Positions 16,268 through 25,016 of a stretch of 64,000 nt of DNA are shown here, in pieces; positions within the stretch are counted from its first letter, which is position 1, and every line of letters starts with the position of its first letter. Both the position numbers and the translations under genes were made by a program. Location of the stretch: NCBI GenBank assembly GCA_965198895.1, contig OZ240676.1, positions 1,364,001 through 1,428,000 of the forward strand, read 5' to 3'. The notes under the pieces are model-generated. The model saw only the letters and a list, made by a program, of their open reading frames with translations. It was not told where the DNA came from and made no database searches. The DNA comes from LMUY01 sp965198895 (GTDB lineage Bacteria; Pseudomonadota; Alphaproteobacteria; Acetobacterales; Acetobacteraceae).

Positions 16268-17383
16268 ATGGTGTTGCCCGACGGTTTCGGCCTTCCGCTT
16301 ACCCGCCGCTCCGCGCTCACCGGCGTTGGGGCGGCGCTTGCTGCCCCGGTGGTGCCCATGGTGAAGCCAGATCCCGGGCTGAACCAGCGCGCCATGGCGG
16401 GCAACCGCTTTTTCGGCACGGCGGTGAACGACCTGCTGCTGGCGGACGACCGCGCGTACATGAACCGGGTGCGGGCCGATTGCGGCATCGTCACCGGTGA
16501 GACGGCGTTCAAATGGGGCGAGTTGCGCGCCAAGAAAGACGAGTGGAACTGGAAGCCCGCCGATGCCGTGATGGCGTTCGCGGCCCGGCGCAGTATCCAG
16601 GTTCGCGGCCACACCATGCTGTGGCACGAAGACAATCCGAAATGGCTGGTCGACGAACTGACGCAAGGGAATGCCGAGCGGCTGCTGACCGACCACATCA
16701 AGACGATCACCACCCATTTCAAGGACCACATGGTCCACTGGGACGTGGTGAACGAGGTGCTGGACCCGAAGGACGGCAAACCGTTCGGCTTCCGCGACAC
16801 GCTCTGGTACCGGGCACTCGGCCCCGCGCTGATGGAGGTGGCCTTCCACGCCTGCGCCGAGGCCGAGCCGTTGGCACTGCGGTTCATCAACGATTACGGC
16901 ATGGAATACACCTGGCCTGAGCACGAGGCGAAGCGGCAGGCGATGCTGGCGTTGCTGGAGCGGATGCGCGTGCAGAACGTTCCGGTGCAGGGGCTGGGCT
17001 TCCAGGCGCATCTCGAGGCCGGGGTGAACGATCTGGACCAGGCCCGGCTGGCCAAGTTCTTCGCCGATGTCGGCTCGCTCGGCACCAAGATCGTCATCAC
17101 CGAACTGGACGTGCGCGACAATCGCGTCACCGGAGACGCCGCCACGCGGGACGCCGCCGTCGCCAGCCACGCGCGCGAGTTTCTGGACGTGGCGCTGGAT
17201 TGCCCGGCGGTGATGGGCGTGCTGAGCTGGGGCCTGTCGGACCGCCGGACCTGGCTGAACGACGAGATGCCGCGGGATGACAAACAGGCCCAACGCGCGT
17301 TGCCGCTGGACAGCAATTTGCAACGCAAGCCGCTTTGGGACGTGCTGGCGCAGGCGTTCGCAACCGCCCCGGCCCGGGTTTAA
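16268..17383 (+). CDS. GH10 endo-1,4-beta-xylanase, Tat-exported
   Basis: A 371-residue glycoside hydrolase family 10 enzyme that cleaves internal beta-1,4 xylan bonds. The N-terminus has a twin-arginine signal (LTRRSALTGVGAALAAPV, residues 11-28). The acid/base glutamate is E163 in WDVVNE and the nucleophile is E279 in VITEL; RGHTMLWHEDNPKW (113-126) is the typical substrate-binding loop. The ATG at 16268 is preferred because a GGGGGAG lies about 12 bases upstream; an in-frame TTG at 16256 would sit directly on it. No carbohydrate-binding module is present. The gene stands alone between the helicase and a family B hairpin, so it is not obviously linked to the cellulose operon. Confidence 0.93.
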   Translation: MVLPDGFGLPLTRRSALTGVGAALAAPVVPMVKPDPGLNQRAMAGNRFFGTAVNDLLLADDRAYMNRVRADCGIVTGETAFKWGELRAKKDEWNWKPADAVMAFAARRSIQVRGHTMLWHEDNPKWLVDELTQGNAERLLTDHIKTITTHFKDHMVHWDVVNEVLDPKDGKPFGFRDTLWYRALGPALMEVAFHACAEAEPLALRFINDYGMEYTWPEHEAKRQAMLALLERMRVQNVPVQGLGFQAHLEAGVNDLDQARLAKFFADVGSLGTKIVITELDVRDNRVTGDAATRDAAVASHAREFLDVALDCPAVMGVLSWGLSDRRTWLNDEMPRDDKQAQRALPLDSNLQRKPLWDVLAQAFATAPARV

Positions 17384-17390
17384 GCCCCCC

Positions 17391-17424
17391 CTTCTCCCGC
17401 TCCCGCCCGCGGGAGAGGGAGAAG
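17391..17424. repeat. Family B hairpin downstream of the xylanase gene
   Basis: CTTCTCCCGCTCCC and its inverted partner GGGAGAGGGAGAAG pair around CGCCCGC. It starts 8 bases past the xylanase stop and may end its transcript, although it has no T-run. Confidence 0.65.
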
Positions 17425-17554
17425 AAGGCCAAAGGCGATTGCCCTCCGTCAACGGGGCGGAATAAGGGCCTTAATCGGTGCCAGTCGCACTCTTTTTGCA
17501 ACCAATCCCAAATGCAGCACTTCATCCAGCGACCGCATGGATGAAGGCGAACGA

Positions 17555-18646
17555 ATGGCCAAAGACTCCGGGCCGAGCACCGCTCTGCTTCTCGCACTGG
17601 CTGCCGCCGGGCTGCTGGCGTCCACCTATGGCATCAAAGGCCGCACCCAAGTGCCTGCCGAGTCGCACCCGCACGATCTCACGCCGGGTCAGGCCAAGAA
17701 GGAGTCCGGCACCTCCGGCGCAGGGCGTGACGCCGATAGCCCGGCGCAGATCCCCGCGCGCGGCTGGTGGGACGTTCTGAAGCGAGTCTATGCCGGCTTC
17801 AACGACGACCGGCTGATGACGGAAGCAGCCGGGGTCACGTTCTACACCCTGCTCGCGATTTTCCCGGCGATTGCGACTCTGATTTCGCTGTACGGCATGA
17901 TCTCGGACCCGGCGTCGGTCAACGATCAGATCGCCGCGCTCAATGGCGTCGTGCCGGGCGGCGGTCTCGACATCCTCAGCCAGCAGGTGAAGGCGCTGAC
18001 GTCCAACCCGAAACAGGCGCTCGGCTTCGCGTTCGTGATCGGGCTGCTGACGTCGATGTGGAGCTCGAACCAGGGCATCAAGGGCCTGTTTGACGCGCTG
18101 AACGTCGTCTACCACGAGAAGGAGAAGCGCTCGTTCTTCCGGCGCACGCTGGTAACGCTGGCATTCACGCTGGGGGCGATCGTGTTCATCATCCTGGCCA
18201 TGGTGTCGATCGTCGTGGTGCCGATCGTGTTCAGCTTCCTCGGTCTCGGCAGTTGGGCGACCACGTTGCTGGCGGCGTGCCGGTGGCCGATCCTGCTCGT
18301 CGTCTTGGCGGTGTTCCTGTCGGTGATCTACCGATTCGGGCCGAGCCGGGAACATGCGCGTTGGAAATGGGTCAGTTGGGGAAGCGCGTTCGCGACGATC
18401 ATGTGGCTCGCGGCCTCGGTCGGCTTCTCGTACTACGTGGCCAATTTCGGCAGCTACAACAAGACGTACGGCTCGCTCGGGGCCGCGATCGGGTTCATGA
18501 CGTGGATCTGGATCTCGTCGATCATCGTGCTGCTGGGCGGGGAGTTGAACGCCGAATTGGAACAACAGACGGAGAAGGACACCACGACAGGCGCGCCGAT
18601 GCCGATCGGGCAGCGGGGGGCCTACAAGGCCGACGTGAAGCTATAA
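17555..18646 (+). CDS. YihY/BrkB-family integral membrane protein
   Basis: A 363-residue inner-membrane protein of the UPF0761/BrkB family, often misnamed ribonuclease BN; its molecular role is unsettled. After an extra N-terminal hydrophobic helix (about 8-24) and a polar linker (25-75), the conserved core starts with DVLKRVYAGFNDDRLM and EAAGVTFYTLLAIFPAIATL, followed by about six helices and the family segment LGAAIGFMTWIWISSIIVLLGGELN near the end. The ATG at 17555 has GAAGG 7 bases upstream, so it is preferred over the in-frame ATG at 17537. It is convergent with corA across a perfect hairpin. Confidence 0.88.
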   Translation: MAKDSGPSTALLLALAAAGLLASTYGIKGRTQVPAESHPHDLTPGQAKKESGTSGAGRDADSPAQIPARGWWDVLKRVYAGFNDDRLMTEAAGVTFYTLLAIFPAIATLISLYGMISDPASVNDQIAALNGVVPGGGLDILSQQVKALTSNPKQALGFAFVIGLLTSMWSSNQGIKGLFDALNVVYHEKEKRSFFRRTLVTLAFTLGAIVFIILAMVSIVVVPIVFSFLGLGSWATTLLAACRWPILLVVLAVFLSVIYRFGPSREHARWKWVSWGSAFATIMWLAASVGFSYYVANFGSYNKTYGSLGAAIGFMTWIWISSIIVLLGGELNAELEQQTEKDTTTGAPMPIGQRGAYKADVKL

Positions 18647-18650
18647 CAAC

Positions 18651-18685
18651 GTCTCCCTCTCCCGTGGAGAACGGGAGAGGGAGAC
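18651..18685. terminator. Perfect 15-bp hairpin between convergent genes (family B)
   Basis: Bases 18651-18665 (GTCTCCCTCTCCCGT) are exactly complementary to 18671-18685, with a GGAGA loop. It lies 4 bases past the yihY stop and 41 bases from the corA stop, so it probably ends transcripts from both sides. No uridine tract follows, so rho-independent termination is not certain. Confidence 0.65.
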
Positions 18686-18725
18686 GGCAGATGCAATGCT
18701 TTCCTCGAGAGGAAGGGGATGGATC

Positions 18726-19700
18726 TTACATCCAGCCTTTGATGCGGAACCAGATCAGCGGCACGATGACGCTGAACAGGATCACGACCCAGGCATACTC
18801 GTAGCCGAACGACCAATCGTATTCCGGCATATTCTTGAAGTTCATGCCATAGAGCCCCACCACGAACGTGGGCGGAATGCCGACCACCGACACGACGGTG
18901 AGAACCTTCACACTGTTGTTCTGCTCGATATTGATGAACCCGAGCACCGCATCCAGCAGGAAGCTCACCTTCTGGTTCAACTGCTGGTCGTAGTCGTTGA
19001 GCGAAGTGATGTCCTGCTTCAGCGTGGCGAGTCGCGTCTTGAGCTCGGCAGGCACCCATTCGGTGCGCGACTGCTGGGCGTAGGCAGCGATCCGGCCAAG
19101 CGACAACACACTGTCGCGCAGATTGCCCAGCGCGTCGCCGCAACGGCCGACCGAGGTCAGAATGCCGCGCAAACGGCGGTCCGCTCGCCTCGCATTTGAC
19201 CTCACGGACATGTCCTCGCTGCTGAACGTCTCCTTCGACAGGCCATCCAACTCCGCGCCCACGTGCTCGAGCACGTCGGCGACCCGGTCGACGATGGCTT
19301 CGATCAGCCCGACGAATACCTCGGAGCTGTTGGGCTTTCCGGCATGGGCGAAGCGCTCGGTAAAAAGCTCGAAGGCGGGCAGCACGGCGTAGCGCAACGT
19401 TATCAGGTGGCTGTTGGACAGCACGAAGCCCACCGGCACCAACTCGGAGCGGCCGTCCCCCCCGCGATAGCTGTAGGGCATGCTGAAATACATCACGCCA
19501 TCTTCGGCATACAGCCGGCTCGAGCTTTGGATCTCGGCCACGTCGTCGCGCGATGGCACGCGCACGCCGGTCAGCTTCTCGGCCGCGTCGCGCTCGCCCT
19601 CTGTCGGGTTCACGAGGTCGAACCAAACCGCGTCGCTCGCCAGATGTGAGCCTGGCTCTAGCGTTTGGCGAGGCGAGGCGCCGTCATTGGCGTAGAGCAT
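18726..19700 (-). CDS. corA: CorA-family magnesium/cobalt channel
   Basis: A 324-residue protein. It has a long N-terminal cytoplasmic domain (DAVWFDLVNPTEGERDAAEKL, then the helical arm), and two C-terminal helices. The signature YGMN ends the first pore helix (GIPPTFVVGLYGMN) and a short periplasmic loop with MPEYDW follows. CorA homopentamers take up Mg2+ (and Co2+ or Ni2+) gated by cytoplasmic Mg2+. The ATG at 19700 gives a family-typical N-terminus. It is monocistronic as far as can be seen. Confidence 0.93.
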   Translation of the reverse strand: MLYANDGASPRQTLEPGSHLASDAVWFDLVNPTEGERDAAEKLTGVRVPSRDDVAEIQSSSRLYAEDGVMYFSMPYSYRGGDGRSELVPVGFVLSNSHLITLRYAVLPAFELFTERFAHAGKPNSSEVFVGLIEAIVDRVADVLEHVGAELDGLSKETFSSEDMSVRSNARRADRRLRGILTSVGRCGDALGNLRDSVLSLGRIAAYAQQSRTEWVPAELKTRLATLKQDITSLNDYDQQLNQKVSFLLDAVLGFINIEQNNSVKVLTVVSVVGIPPTFVVGLYGMNFKNMPEYDWSFGYEYAWVVILFSVIVPLIWFRIKGWM

Positions 19701-19767
19701 TTGATGTTTCCGCTACTGGCGGCGACAATTTGCCGACAAAGCAAACTCGTGGCCAGCCCAGGCCCGG

Positions 19768-20490
19768 TCAGCTTCGCCGGAATGTCACGACCAGCACGTC
19801 GCGGAACGCGGGGAAGGCCGGGTCCCGCGGCTCGACTGGGGTCACGCCGTGATACACCCGGCCGTCATCCACCCAGGCCGCATCCATCGGCCGCGCAAGG
19901 GTGAACGAGCCGAGCAGCCGCTTGTCCAGGTCGTGGATGGTGGTCTCGCCGCTGGCGATGTTTTCGCGGCGCACCAGCAGCACCAGCACCCAATCCACCC
20001 CGTCGCGGTGCATGCCCTCGGGCGTGGGCTGCCCGGCCTGCCCTGGCTGGGCCTCGATGCGGAATTGGTGGGTTTCCACCTCCCACGCCGCCACGCCCGG
20101 CGAGAGCGTGTCGAACACGCGGTGGCAGGTGCGCAGGATGGCGGTAAAGGCGGGCATGGCGGCCACGGCTTCGGTCACCGGGTCGAACCAGCGGGCGACG
20201 CCGCCGTTCAGCGCATTGTAGTCGCGGCTCTGGTAGTGCGGGCGGTGCTCCAGCCGGGCGATGCCCCCGGAGCCGGCGGAGAACACGGCGTGGCGGCGGC
20301 GGCGGTAGCGGCCACCATCGGCCATGTAGGTGTCGAGGCCGAGATCATCCCAACTGGCGGCGAAGTCGTCCCACCCGGCCAGGCCGTTCGCCTCGAGCAC
20401 GCCGCGCATCTCGGCGTCGTGGACGAAGGCGAAACCGTCGCGCCCGATCAGCTCGGCGATGGTGGGGCGGCTGGTGGCTGGGTTGGTCAT
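19768..20490 (-). CDS. 2-oxoglutarate/Fe(II) dioxygenase family protein (PF10014-like)
   Basis: A 240-residue protein resembling the 2OG-Fe dioxygenase family that includes L-isoleucine 4-hydroxylase. Iron ligands: H161 and D163 in EGMHRDGVDW and the distal H214 in RVYHGVTPV; the C-terminal VTFRR offers an arginine for 2-oxoglutarate. HYQSRDYNALNGG (85-97) is a characteristic inner segment. Probable activity is hydroxylation of a free amino acid or similar small molecule, but the substrate is not predictable. It begins 4 bases after the stop of the MscS-type channel gene, so it is translated from the same message. Confidence 0.82.
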   Translation of the reverse strand: MTNPATSRPTIAELIGRDGFAFVHDAEMRGVLEANGLAGWDDFAASWDDLGLDTYMADGGRYRRRRHAVFSAGSGGIARLEHRPHYQSRDYNALNGGVARWFDPVTEAVAAMPAFTAILRTCHRVFDTLSPGVAAWEVETHQFRIEAQPGQAGQPTPEGMHRDGVDWVLVLLVRRENIASGETTIHDLDKRLLGSFTLARPMDAAWVDDGRVYHGVTPVEPRDPAFPAFRDVLVVTFRRS

Positions 20491-20494
20491 GGGC

Positions 20495-22819
20495 TTACTG
20501 GGCAGCTTGCTGCCTCTGTCCTGCGTCTTGTGGTGAAGGCTCCGGCCGCGGCATCGGCCGTTCGGCGCCCGGCGGTAGCCAGCCCTGAACCTTATACGCG
20601 GTGATCGGGCTCTGCACTGCATTCTCGTCAAAGCAGTACTTCACCCGCCGGTTGAATTCCCGGTTCACCGCCCAGCGCTGCGAGGGCGTGGTGCGGATAC
20701 GGATGCGCATCGTCCAGGCGGTGTCGGTGAAGGCGTAGACGCCCATCAGCTCCATGTCGGCGGTGATCACATCCTGCCAGCGCGGCTCGCTGCGCATGTC
20801 CTTGACGATCGGGGCCAACAGATCGGCGACGCGGTCCGGCTCCTCGTTCAGGCCGATCGGCAGGTCGACCAGGGCATAGGAGAAATCCCGCGTCTGGTTG
20901 GTCACCGTGGTCACCGACGAGAACGGGATGATGTGCAGCGATCCGTCCAGCGCGCGCAGCCGGATGGTGCGGATGGACAGGTATTCCACCGTGCCCGACA
21001 GGCTGGCGAGCGTCACCACGTCGCCGACCTGCATGGTGTTCTCCAGCAGCAGGAACAGCCCGGTGATCAGGTCCTGCACCAGCTTTTGCGAGCCGAAGCC
21101 GATGGCGACGCCCAGCACCCCGGCGCCGGCCAGCAGCGGGGCGATGTTCACGCCCACCTGGCTCAACACGATCAGCCCGGCGATGATCAGGATGGTTACC
21201 AGCAGCGCCGTCCGCATCATCGGCAGCAAAGTCCGCAGCCGCGCCGCCCGCGCCGTCTGTGCCGCCCGGGTCAGGCTGGCGACCTTGTTCTCGACGCCGG
21301 CGTTGGCCGCCTCCCACACCACCACGGCGAGCAGCACGGTGATGGCCGAGGTCACCAGGGCCGACACCAGGCGCTCGCCCAATTGGCCGCCGGTGAACCA
21401 GGTGACCGGGCTGAACCCCCAGACCGCGAGCAGCGCGACCCCGGTGGCCGCGGTCAGCAGTGCGATCAGCGCCGTGCGGGCGAACGGGTAGTAGTTCAGC
21501 AGTCGCTGCTCCAGGCCCGGGTAGGTCTCGGACGTCCGGTCGCCGATGTGCACGCTGCGGTCCAGTGCGCCGAGCAGGATGATGCCGACCAAGCGGGCCA
21601 CGATGATCGTTCCCGTGGTCACCACGAAGAAGTGCAGCAGCCGTTCGTAGCCGTTCTGGATCTCGGCGGCGGCCACCAGCCACAGCGCGATGATGTAGAA
21701 GATCGCGATCAGGTGCCACTGCGCGGCGAAATGGTTCTGCAGCGCGGCGAGCGCGCCTTTGCGGGTGCGGCGGGCACGCAGCCGGTGGGCCACGGCGTTG
21801 CGGGACTGCAGCACCACGACCACCAGCATGATGTGCACCGCCAGCGCCACCAGCTTGATGAACACGTCGTGGGCCGAGCGGTACAGCCCGAACAGCAGCC
21901 CCACCTCGGCCGCTGCGAAGCCGAACACCGCCACGGCGCTGATGCGGCGGACCCAGCGCTCGATATACAGCGCCCAGAAATCGTCGCACTGGATCAGCCG
22001 CAGCCGGTGGTTGGCCGGCGAGACGAAGGTGCGGGTGATACACATGATCACCCGGCAGATCACGTAGGCATTCACCACCGCCAGCACCACCAGGCGGGTG
22101 TTGGTGGTGGCTCCGAGCGGCGTGGTCAGCAGCGCGTTGCCGACGGCCGCGAAGACCGCGACGGGCACCAGGTCGAGCAGCAGGGCGCACACCACGAACG
22201 GCAGCCGCCGCAACATGCGCCACGCGACACTCAGGCCGCGCCGGTGGGCGATGTGCGGCTCGTGGGCTGCGGAGTCGGGGTCGTCCTCCGCGATCGGCTC
22301 GTCGGCCGGGGCGCGGGTATCGAGGAAGCGGCGGAAGCGGGCCAGCACCCGGCGCGCGCCCCATTCGACGGCGCGGGCGATCAGCAGGATCAGCGCCAGT
22401 TTCCAGGCGGTGTCCACGATGCGGGTGCGCGCCGCCGGGTCGGAGGCGGTGCCGATGGTCCAGCGCCACAGCAGCGGCACGTCGCCGACCGCCTCGGCCG
22501 TGGACTCGAATTGGCTGCCGAGCTGGCCGGCCCAGTGCGACCCCTCCACCAGCAGTTGGGCGGCCACGCTGTTGGCTGCGAGCGGGACGACCGCGGGCTT
22601 GGCCGGTGCCACGGCGGGGACGCCGCGGACCATGTCCTCCAGCACGGTGGTGAATTCGGCGCGTTTCTTGTCGTCTTTCAGCACGTCCAGCACGGCTTGG
22701 GCCTGCGCCGGCGTGAGCGTTGCCGAAGCAGGGGCAGGTGCCGGGGCGGCGCTTTGCGCCCGGGCGAGGCCGGGGAGCAGCGCCAGGCAGACCAGAAACA
22801 CGATGCAAGCTCTACGCAT
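20495..22819 (-). CDS. Large multi-helix MscS-family mechanosensitive channel
   Basis: A 774-residue protein with an N-terminal signal-like helix (ACIVFLVCLALLPGLARAQ), a periplasmic Ala/Pro-rich part, about ten membrane helices, then the MscS core. The pore helix segment LLAGAGVLGVAIGFGSQ lies around residues 562-578, followed by the beta domain (VGDVVTLASLSGTVEYLSI, with FSSVTTVTNQTRD) and a short Pro-rich C-terminus. Such channels release solutes on hypo-osmotic shock. The ATG at 22819 is selected because a signal sequence follows it; the open frame continues upstream to 23350 only as antisense of the small membrane protein. The downstream dioxygenase gene starts 4 bp after the stop. Confidence 0.9.
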   Translation of the reverse strand: MRRACIVFLVCLALLPGLARAQSAAPAPAPASATLTPAQAQAVLDVLKDDKKRAEFTTVLEDMVRGVPAVAPAKPAVVPLAANSVAAQLLVEGSHWAGQLGSQFESTAEAVGDVPLLWRWTIGTASDPAARTRIVDTAWKLALILLIARAVEWGARRVLARFRRFLDTRAPADEPIAEDDPDSAAHEPHIAHRRGLSVAWRMLRRLPFVVCALLLDLVPVAVFAAVGNALLTTPLGATTNTRLVVLAVVNAYVICRVIMCITRTFVSPANHRLRLIQCDDFWALYIERWVRRISAVAVFGFAAAEVGLLFGLYRSAHDVFIKLVALAVHIMLVVVVLQSRNAVAHRLRARRTRKGALAALQNHFAAQWHLIAIFYIIALWLVAAAEIQNGYERLLHFFVVTTGTIIVARLVGIILLGALDRSVHIGDRTSETYPGLEQRLLNYYPFARTALIALLTAATGVALLAVWGFSPVTWFTGGQLGERLVSALVTSAITVLLAVVVWEAANAGVENKVASLTRAAQTARAARLRTLLPMMRTALLVTILIIAGLIVLSQVGVNIAPLLAGAGVLGVAIGFGSQKLVQDLITGLFLLLENTMQVGDVVTLASLSGTVEYLSIRTIRLRALDGSLHIIPFSSVTTVTNQTRDFSYALVDLPIGLNEEPDRVADLLAPIVKDMRSEPRWQDVITADMELMGVYAFTDTAWTMRIRIRTTPSQRWAVNREFNRRVKYCFDENAVQSPITAYKVQGWLPPGAERPMPRPEPSPQDAGQRQQAAQ

Positions 22820-22909
22820 GGCGCCGTACCGCCACAGCGGGGCGCCCGGAGTCAACCGAGAGCCGTGCAACGGGGTGCACAAACGGGCGAGCACACCCAT
22901 TTCGATGCG

Positions 22910-23104
22910 ATGAAAGTCGTTTTGATCGTGCTCGTGGCGGGTCTGATGCTGGCCACCGTCGGCGTGTTGTTTGCCGGGCTGTTCGGGCTGACCCGCAAGG
23001 ACCACGACCCCTACCGCTCCAACCGCCTGATGCGCTACCGGGTGCTGTTGCAGGCAGGCACGCTGGTGCTGTTCGGCCTGCTGCTGCACCTGCTGCGGTC
23101 GTAA
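22910..23104 (+). CDS. Small HIG1-type twin-transmembrane protein
   Basis: A 64-residue protein with two hydrophobic helices (about 3-26 and 46-62) joined by a polar hairpin. The segment YRSNRLMRYRVLLQ matches the conserved RSNxLMRxRVxxQ of alphaproteobacterial HIG1-domain proteins, relatives of mitochondrial respiratory supercomplex factors. A role in cytochrome oxidase assembly or regulation is therefore plausible. It is divergent from the MscS gene (90 bp), has no strong ribosome-binding site, and ends directly against a family D repeat. Confidence 0.8.
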   Translation: MKVVLIVLVAGLMLATVGVLFAGLFGLTRKDHDPYRSNRLMRYRVLLQAGTLVLFGLLLHLLRS

Positions 23105-23170
23105 GGTGGCCTGCTCGCAGCCCACCCTACGCAGGCGGACAGGTGGGCTGCGAGCAGCCCACCCTACGCG
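23105..23170. repeat. Family D repeat: two oppositely oriented palindromes
   Basis: GGTGGCCTGC at 23105-23114 pairs (one mismatch) with GCAGCCCACC at 23117-23126, and GGTGGGCTGC at 23142-23151 pairs perfectly with GCAGCCCACC at 23154-23163. Both are followed by CCTACG, the mirror of the CGTAGG flank of the copy at 14745. Confidence 0.75.
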
Positions 23171-23205
23171 TGATCCGGGCCAAGATCGGAAAGACCGGGC
23201 CAGGT

Positions 23206-23235
23206 TTGACACTGCGCGGCGGCCGCTTCTAAGTT
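23206..23235 (+). promoter_or_regulatory. Candidate sigma-70 promoter of the etfBA-hbd operon
   Basis: A perfect TTGACA at 23206-23211 is followed after 18 bases by TAAGTT at 23230-23235. It lies about 95 bases upstream of etfB, directly after the family D repeat. Confidence 0.45.
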
Positions 23236-23327
23236 CTGTTGCATCAAGTGTAAGCGGCCTCGCAGCCGGAACCGCCCGGTAGCGAGAGCGTAGGCTTACC
23301 CAGACCCCAGGAAACCACGGCTCACCA

Positions 23328-24077
23328 ATGAAAATCCTCGTCCCCGTCAAGCGAGTGGTCGACTACAACGTCAAAGTGCGCGTCAAGGCTGATGGCACCG
23401 GCGTCGAGACCTCCGGCGTCAAGATGTCGATGAACCCGTTCGACGAGATCGCCGTCGAGGAAGCCGTGCGCCTGAAGGAAAAAGGCGTCGCTACCGAGGT
23501 GATCGCCGTGTCGATGGGGCTCCCGGCCTGCGCCGAGACCATCCGCACCGCCCTCGCGATGGGCGCCGACCGCGGCATCCTGGTCGAGACCGATGTGGAG
23601 CTGCAGCCGCTGGCCGTCGCCAAGATGCTGAAGGCGCTGGTGGATAAGGAGCAGCCGCGCCTGGTGATCATGGGCAAGCAGGCGATCGACGACGACATGA
23701 ACGCGACGGGCCAGATGCTCGCCGCCCTGCTCGGCTGGCCGCAGGGCACCTTCGCGTCCAAGATTACGGTCGAGGGCGACAATCTGACCGTGACCCGCGA
23801 GATCGACGGCGGGCTCGAGACGCTGCAGCTGACGCTGCCGGCCATCATCACCAGCGATCTTCGGCTGAACGAGCCGCGCTATGCGTCGCTGCCGAACATC
23901 ATGAAGGCGCGCAAAAAGCCGATCGAGAACATCAAGCCGGACGCCCTGGGTGTCGACCCGGCGCCGCGCCTGAAGCTGGTCAGCGTCGCCGAGCCGCCCA
24001 AGCGGGTCGCCGGCAAAAAGGTCGCCTCGGTGGCCGAACTGGTCGACAAACTCCGCACCGAAGCGAAGGTAATCTGA
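23328..24077 (+). CDS. etfB: Electron transfer flavoprotein beta subunit
   Basis: A 249-residue beta subunit, the AMP-binding half of the heterodimer that carries electrons from acyl-CoA dehydrogenases to the ETF:quinone oxidoreductase. It begins MKILVPVKRVVDYNVK as most alphaproteobacterial EtfB do and contains the recognition-loop signature SDLRLNEPRYASLPNIMKAR near 185-204. AGGAAA precedes the ATG at a suitable distance. The etfA start follows the stop after one base, so the subunits are translationally coupled. Confidence 0.96.
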   Translation: MKILVPVKRVVDYNVKVRVKADGTGVETSGVKMSMNPFDEIAVEEAVRLKEKGVATEVIAVSMGLPACAETIRTALAMGADRGILVETDVELQPLAVAKMLKALVDKEQPRLVIMGKQAIDDDMNATGQMLAALLGWPQGTFASKITVEGDNLTVTREIDGGLETLQLTLPAIITSDLRLNEPRYASLPNIMKARKKPIENIKPDALGVDPAPRLKLVSVAEPPKRVAGKKVASVAELVDKLRTEAKVI

Positions 24078-24078
24078 C

Positions 24079-25014
24079 ATGGCATCGCTCGTCCTGCTCG
24101 ATTTCGAGGGATCCACCATCAAGCAGCCGTCGCGCAGCGCCGTCGCCGCCGCGCTGAAGCTGGGTGAGGTCCACGTGCTGCTGGCCGGCAAAGATATCGG
24201 CCCGGCCTGCGAGGCCGCCGCCAAGCTGGCTGGCGTCACCAAGGTGCACAAGGCTGACGACGCCGTATACGAGCACTCGCTGGCCGAGCCGCTGGCCGAT
24301 CTGCTGGTGTCGCTGGCTGGCCACCACGACCACCTGTTCGCCGCCTCCACGGCCACCGGCAAAAACGTGATGCCGCGGGTTGCGGCGCTGCTGGACGTGC
24401 AGCCGATCAGCGACATCTCCGGCGTGGTGGACGCCGACACGTTCATCCGGCCGATCTATGCCGGCAACGCGATGGCGACGGTGAAATCCTCCGACACCAA
24501 GAAGGTGCTGACGGTCCGCGCCGCCTCGTTCGACCCGGTAGCCACCGAAGGCGGCAACGCCCCCATCGAGGACGTCGCCGCGACCCCCGGGCAAACTGCC
24601 TCCAAGTTCGTGTCGGCCGAGCTGTCCAAATCCGAGCGTCCCGAGTTGACGGCGGCCAAGATCGTGATCTCCGGCGGCCGTGGCATGCAGAACGGCGACA
24701 ACTTCAAGCTGATCGACCCGATCGCCGACAAACTCGGCGCCGCCGTGGGTGCGTCGCGCGCCGCAGTGGACGCCGGCTATGTGCCGAACGACTACCAGGT
24801 GGGGCAGACCGGCAAGATCGTGGCGCCGGACCTGTACATGGCCATTGGCATCTCCGGCGCGATCCAGCATCTCGCGGGCATGAAGGACAGCAAGGTCATC
24901 GTCGCCATCAACAAGGACGAGGACGCACCGATCTTCCAGGTCGCCGATTACGGCCTGGTGCAGGATCTGTTCACCGCCCTGCCTGAGCTGAAAGCCGAGC
25001 TGGAGCGCACCTGA
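24079..25014 (+). CDS. etfA: Electron transfer flavoprotein alpha subunit
   Basis: A 311-residue alpha subunit that binds the redox-active FAD. The C-terminal FAD domain is clear: ISGGRGMQNGDNFKLI (around 196-211), GAAVGASRAAVDAGYVPND, QVGQTGKIVAPDLYMA and ISGAIQHLAGMKDSKVIVAINKD. The N-terminal half has the looser Rossmann fold seen in the family. Coupled to etfB upstream and to hbd 2 bp downstream, making a beta-oxidation electron-transfer operon. Confidence 0.96.
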   Translation: MASLVLLDFEGSTIKQPSRSAVAAALKLGEVHVLLAGKDIGPACEAAAKLAGVTKVHKADDAVYEHSLAEPLADLLVSLAGHHDHLFAASTATGKNVMPRVAALLDVQPISDISGVVDADTFIRPIYAGNAMATVKSSDTKKVLTVRAASFDPVATEGGNAPIEDVAATPGQTASKFVSAELSKSERPELTAAKIVISGGRGMQNGDNFKLIDPIADKLGAAVGASRAAVDAGYVPNDYQVGQTGKIVAPDLYMAIGISGAIQHLAGMKDSKVIVAINKDEDAPIFQVADYGLVQDLFTALPELKAELERT

Positions 25015-25016
25015 CG

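Noticed and set aside
20933..22909. Long plus-strand frame running into the small HIG1-type gene
   Set aside because: Everything before the ATG at 22910 is antisense to the MscS gene and lacks protein-like composition; only the last 64 codons are a real gene.
22820..23350. N-terminal extension of the MscS gene to 23350
   Set aside because: The extra 177 codons oppose the HIG1-type gene and a palindromic repeat, while a signal peptide begins exactly at 22819.
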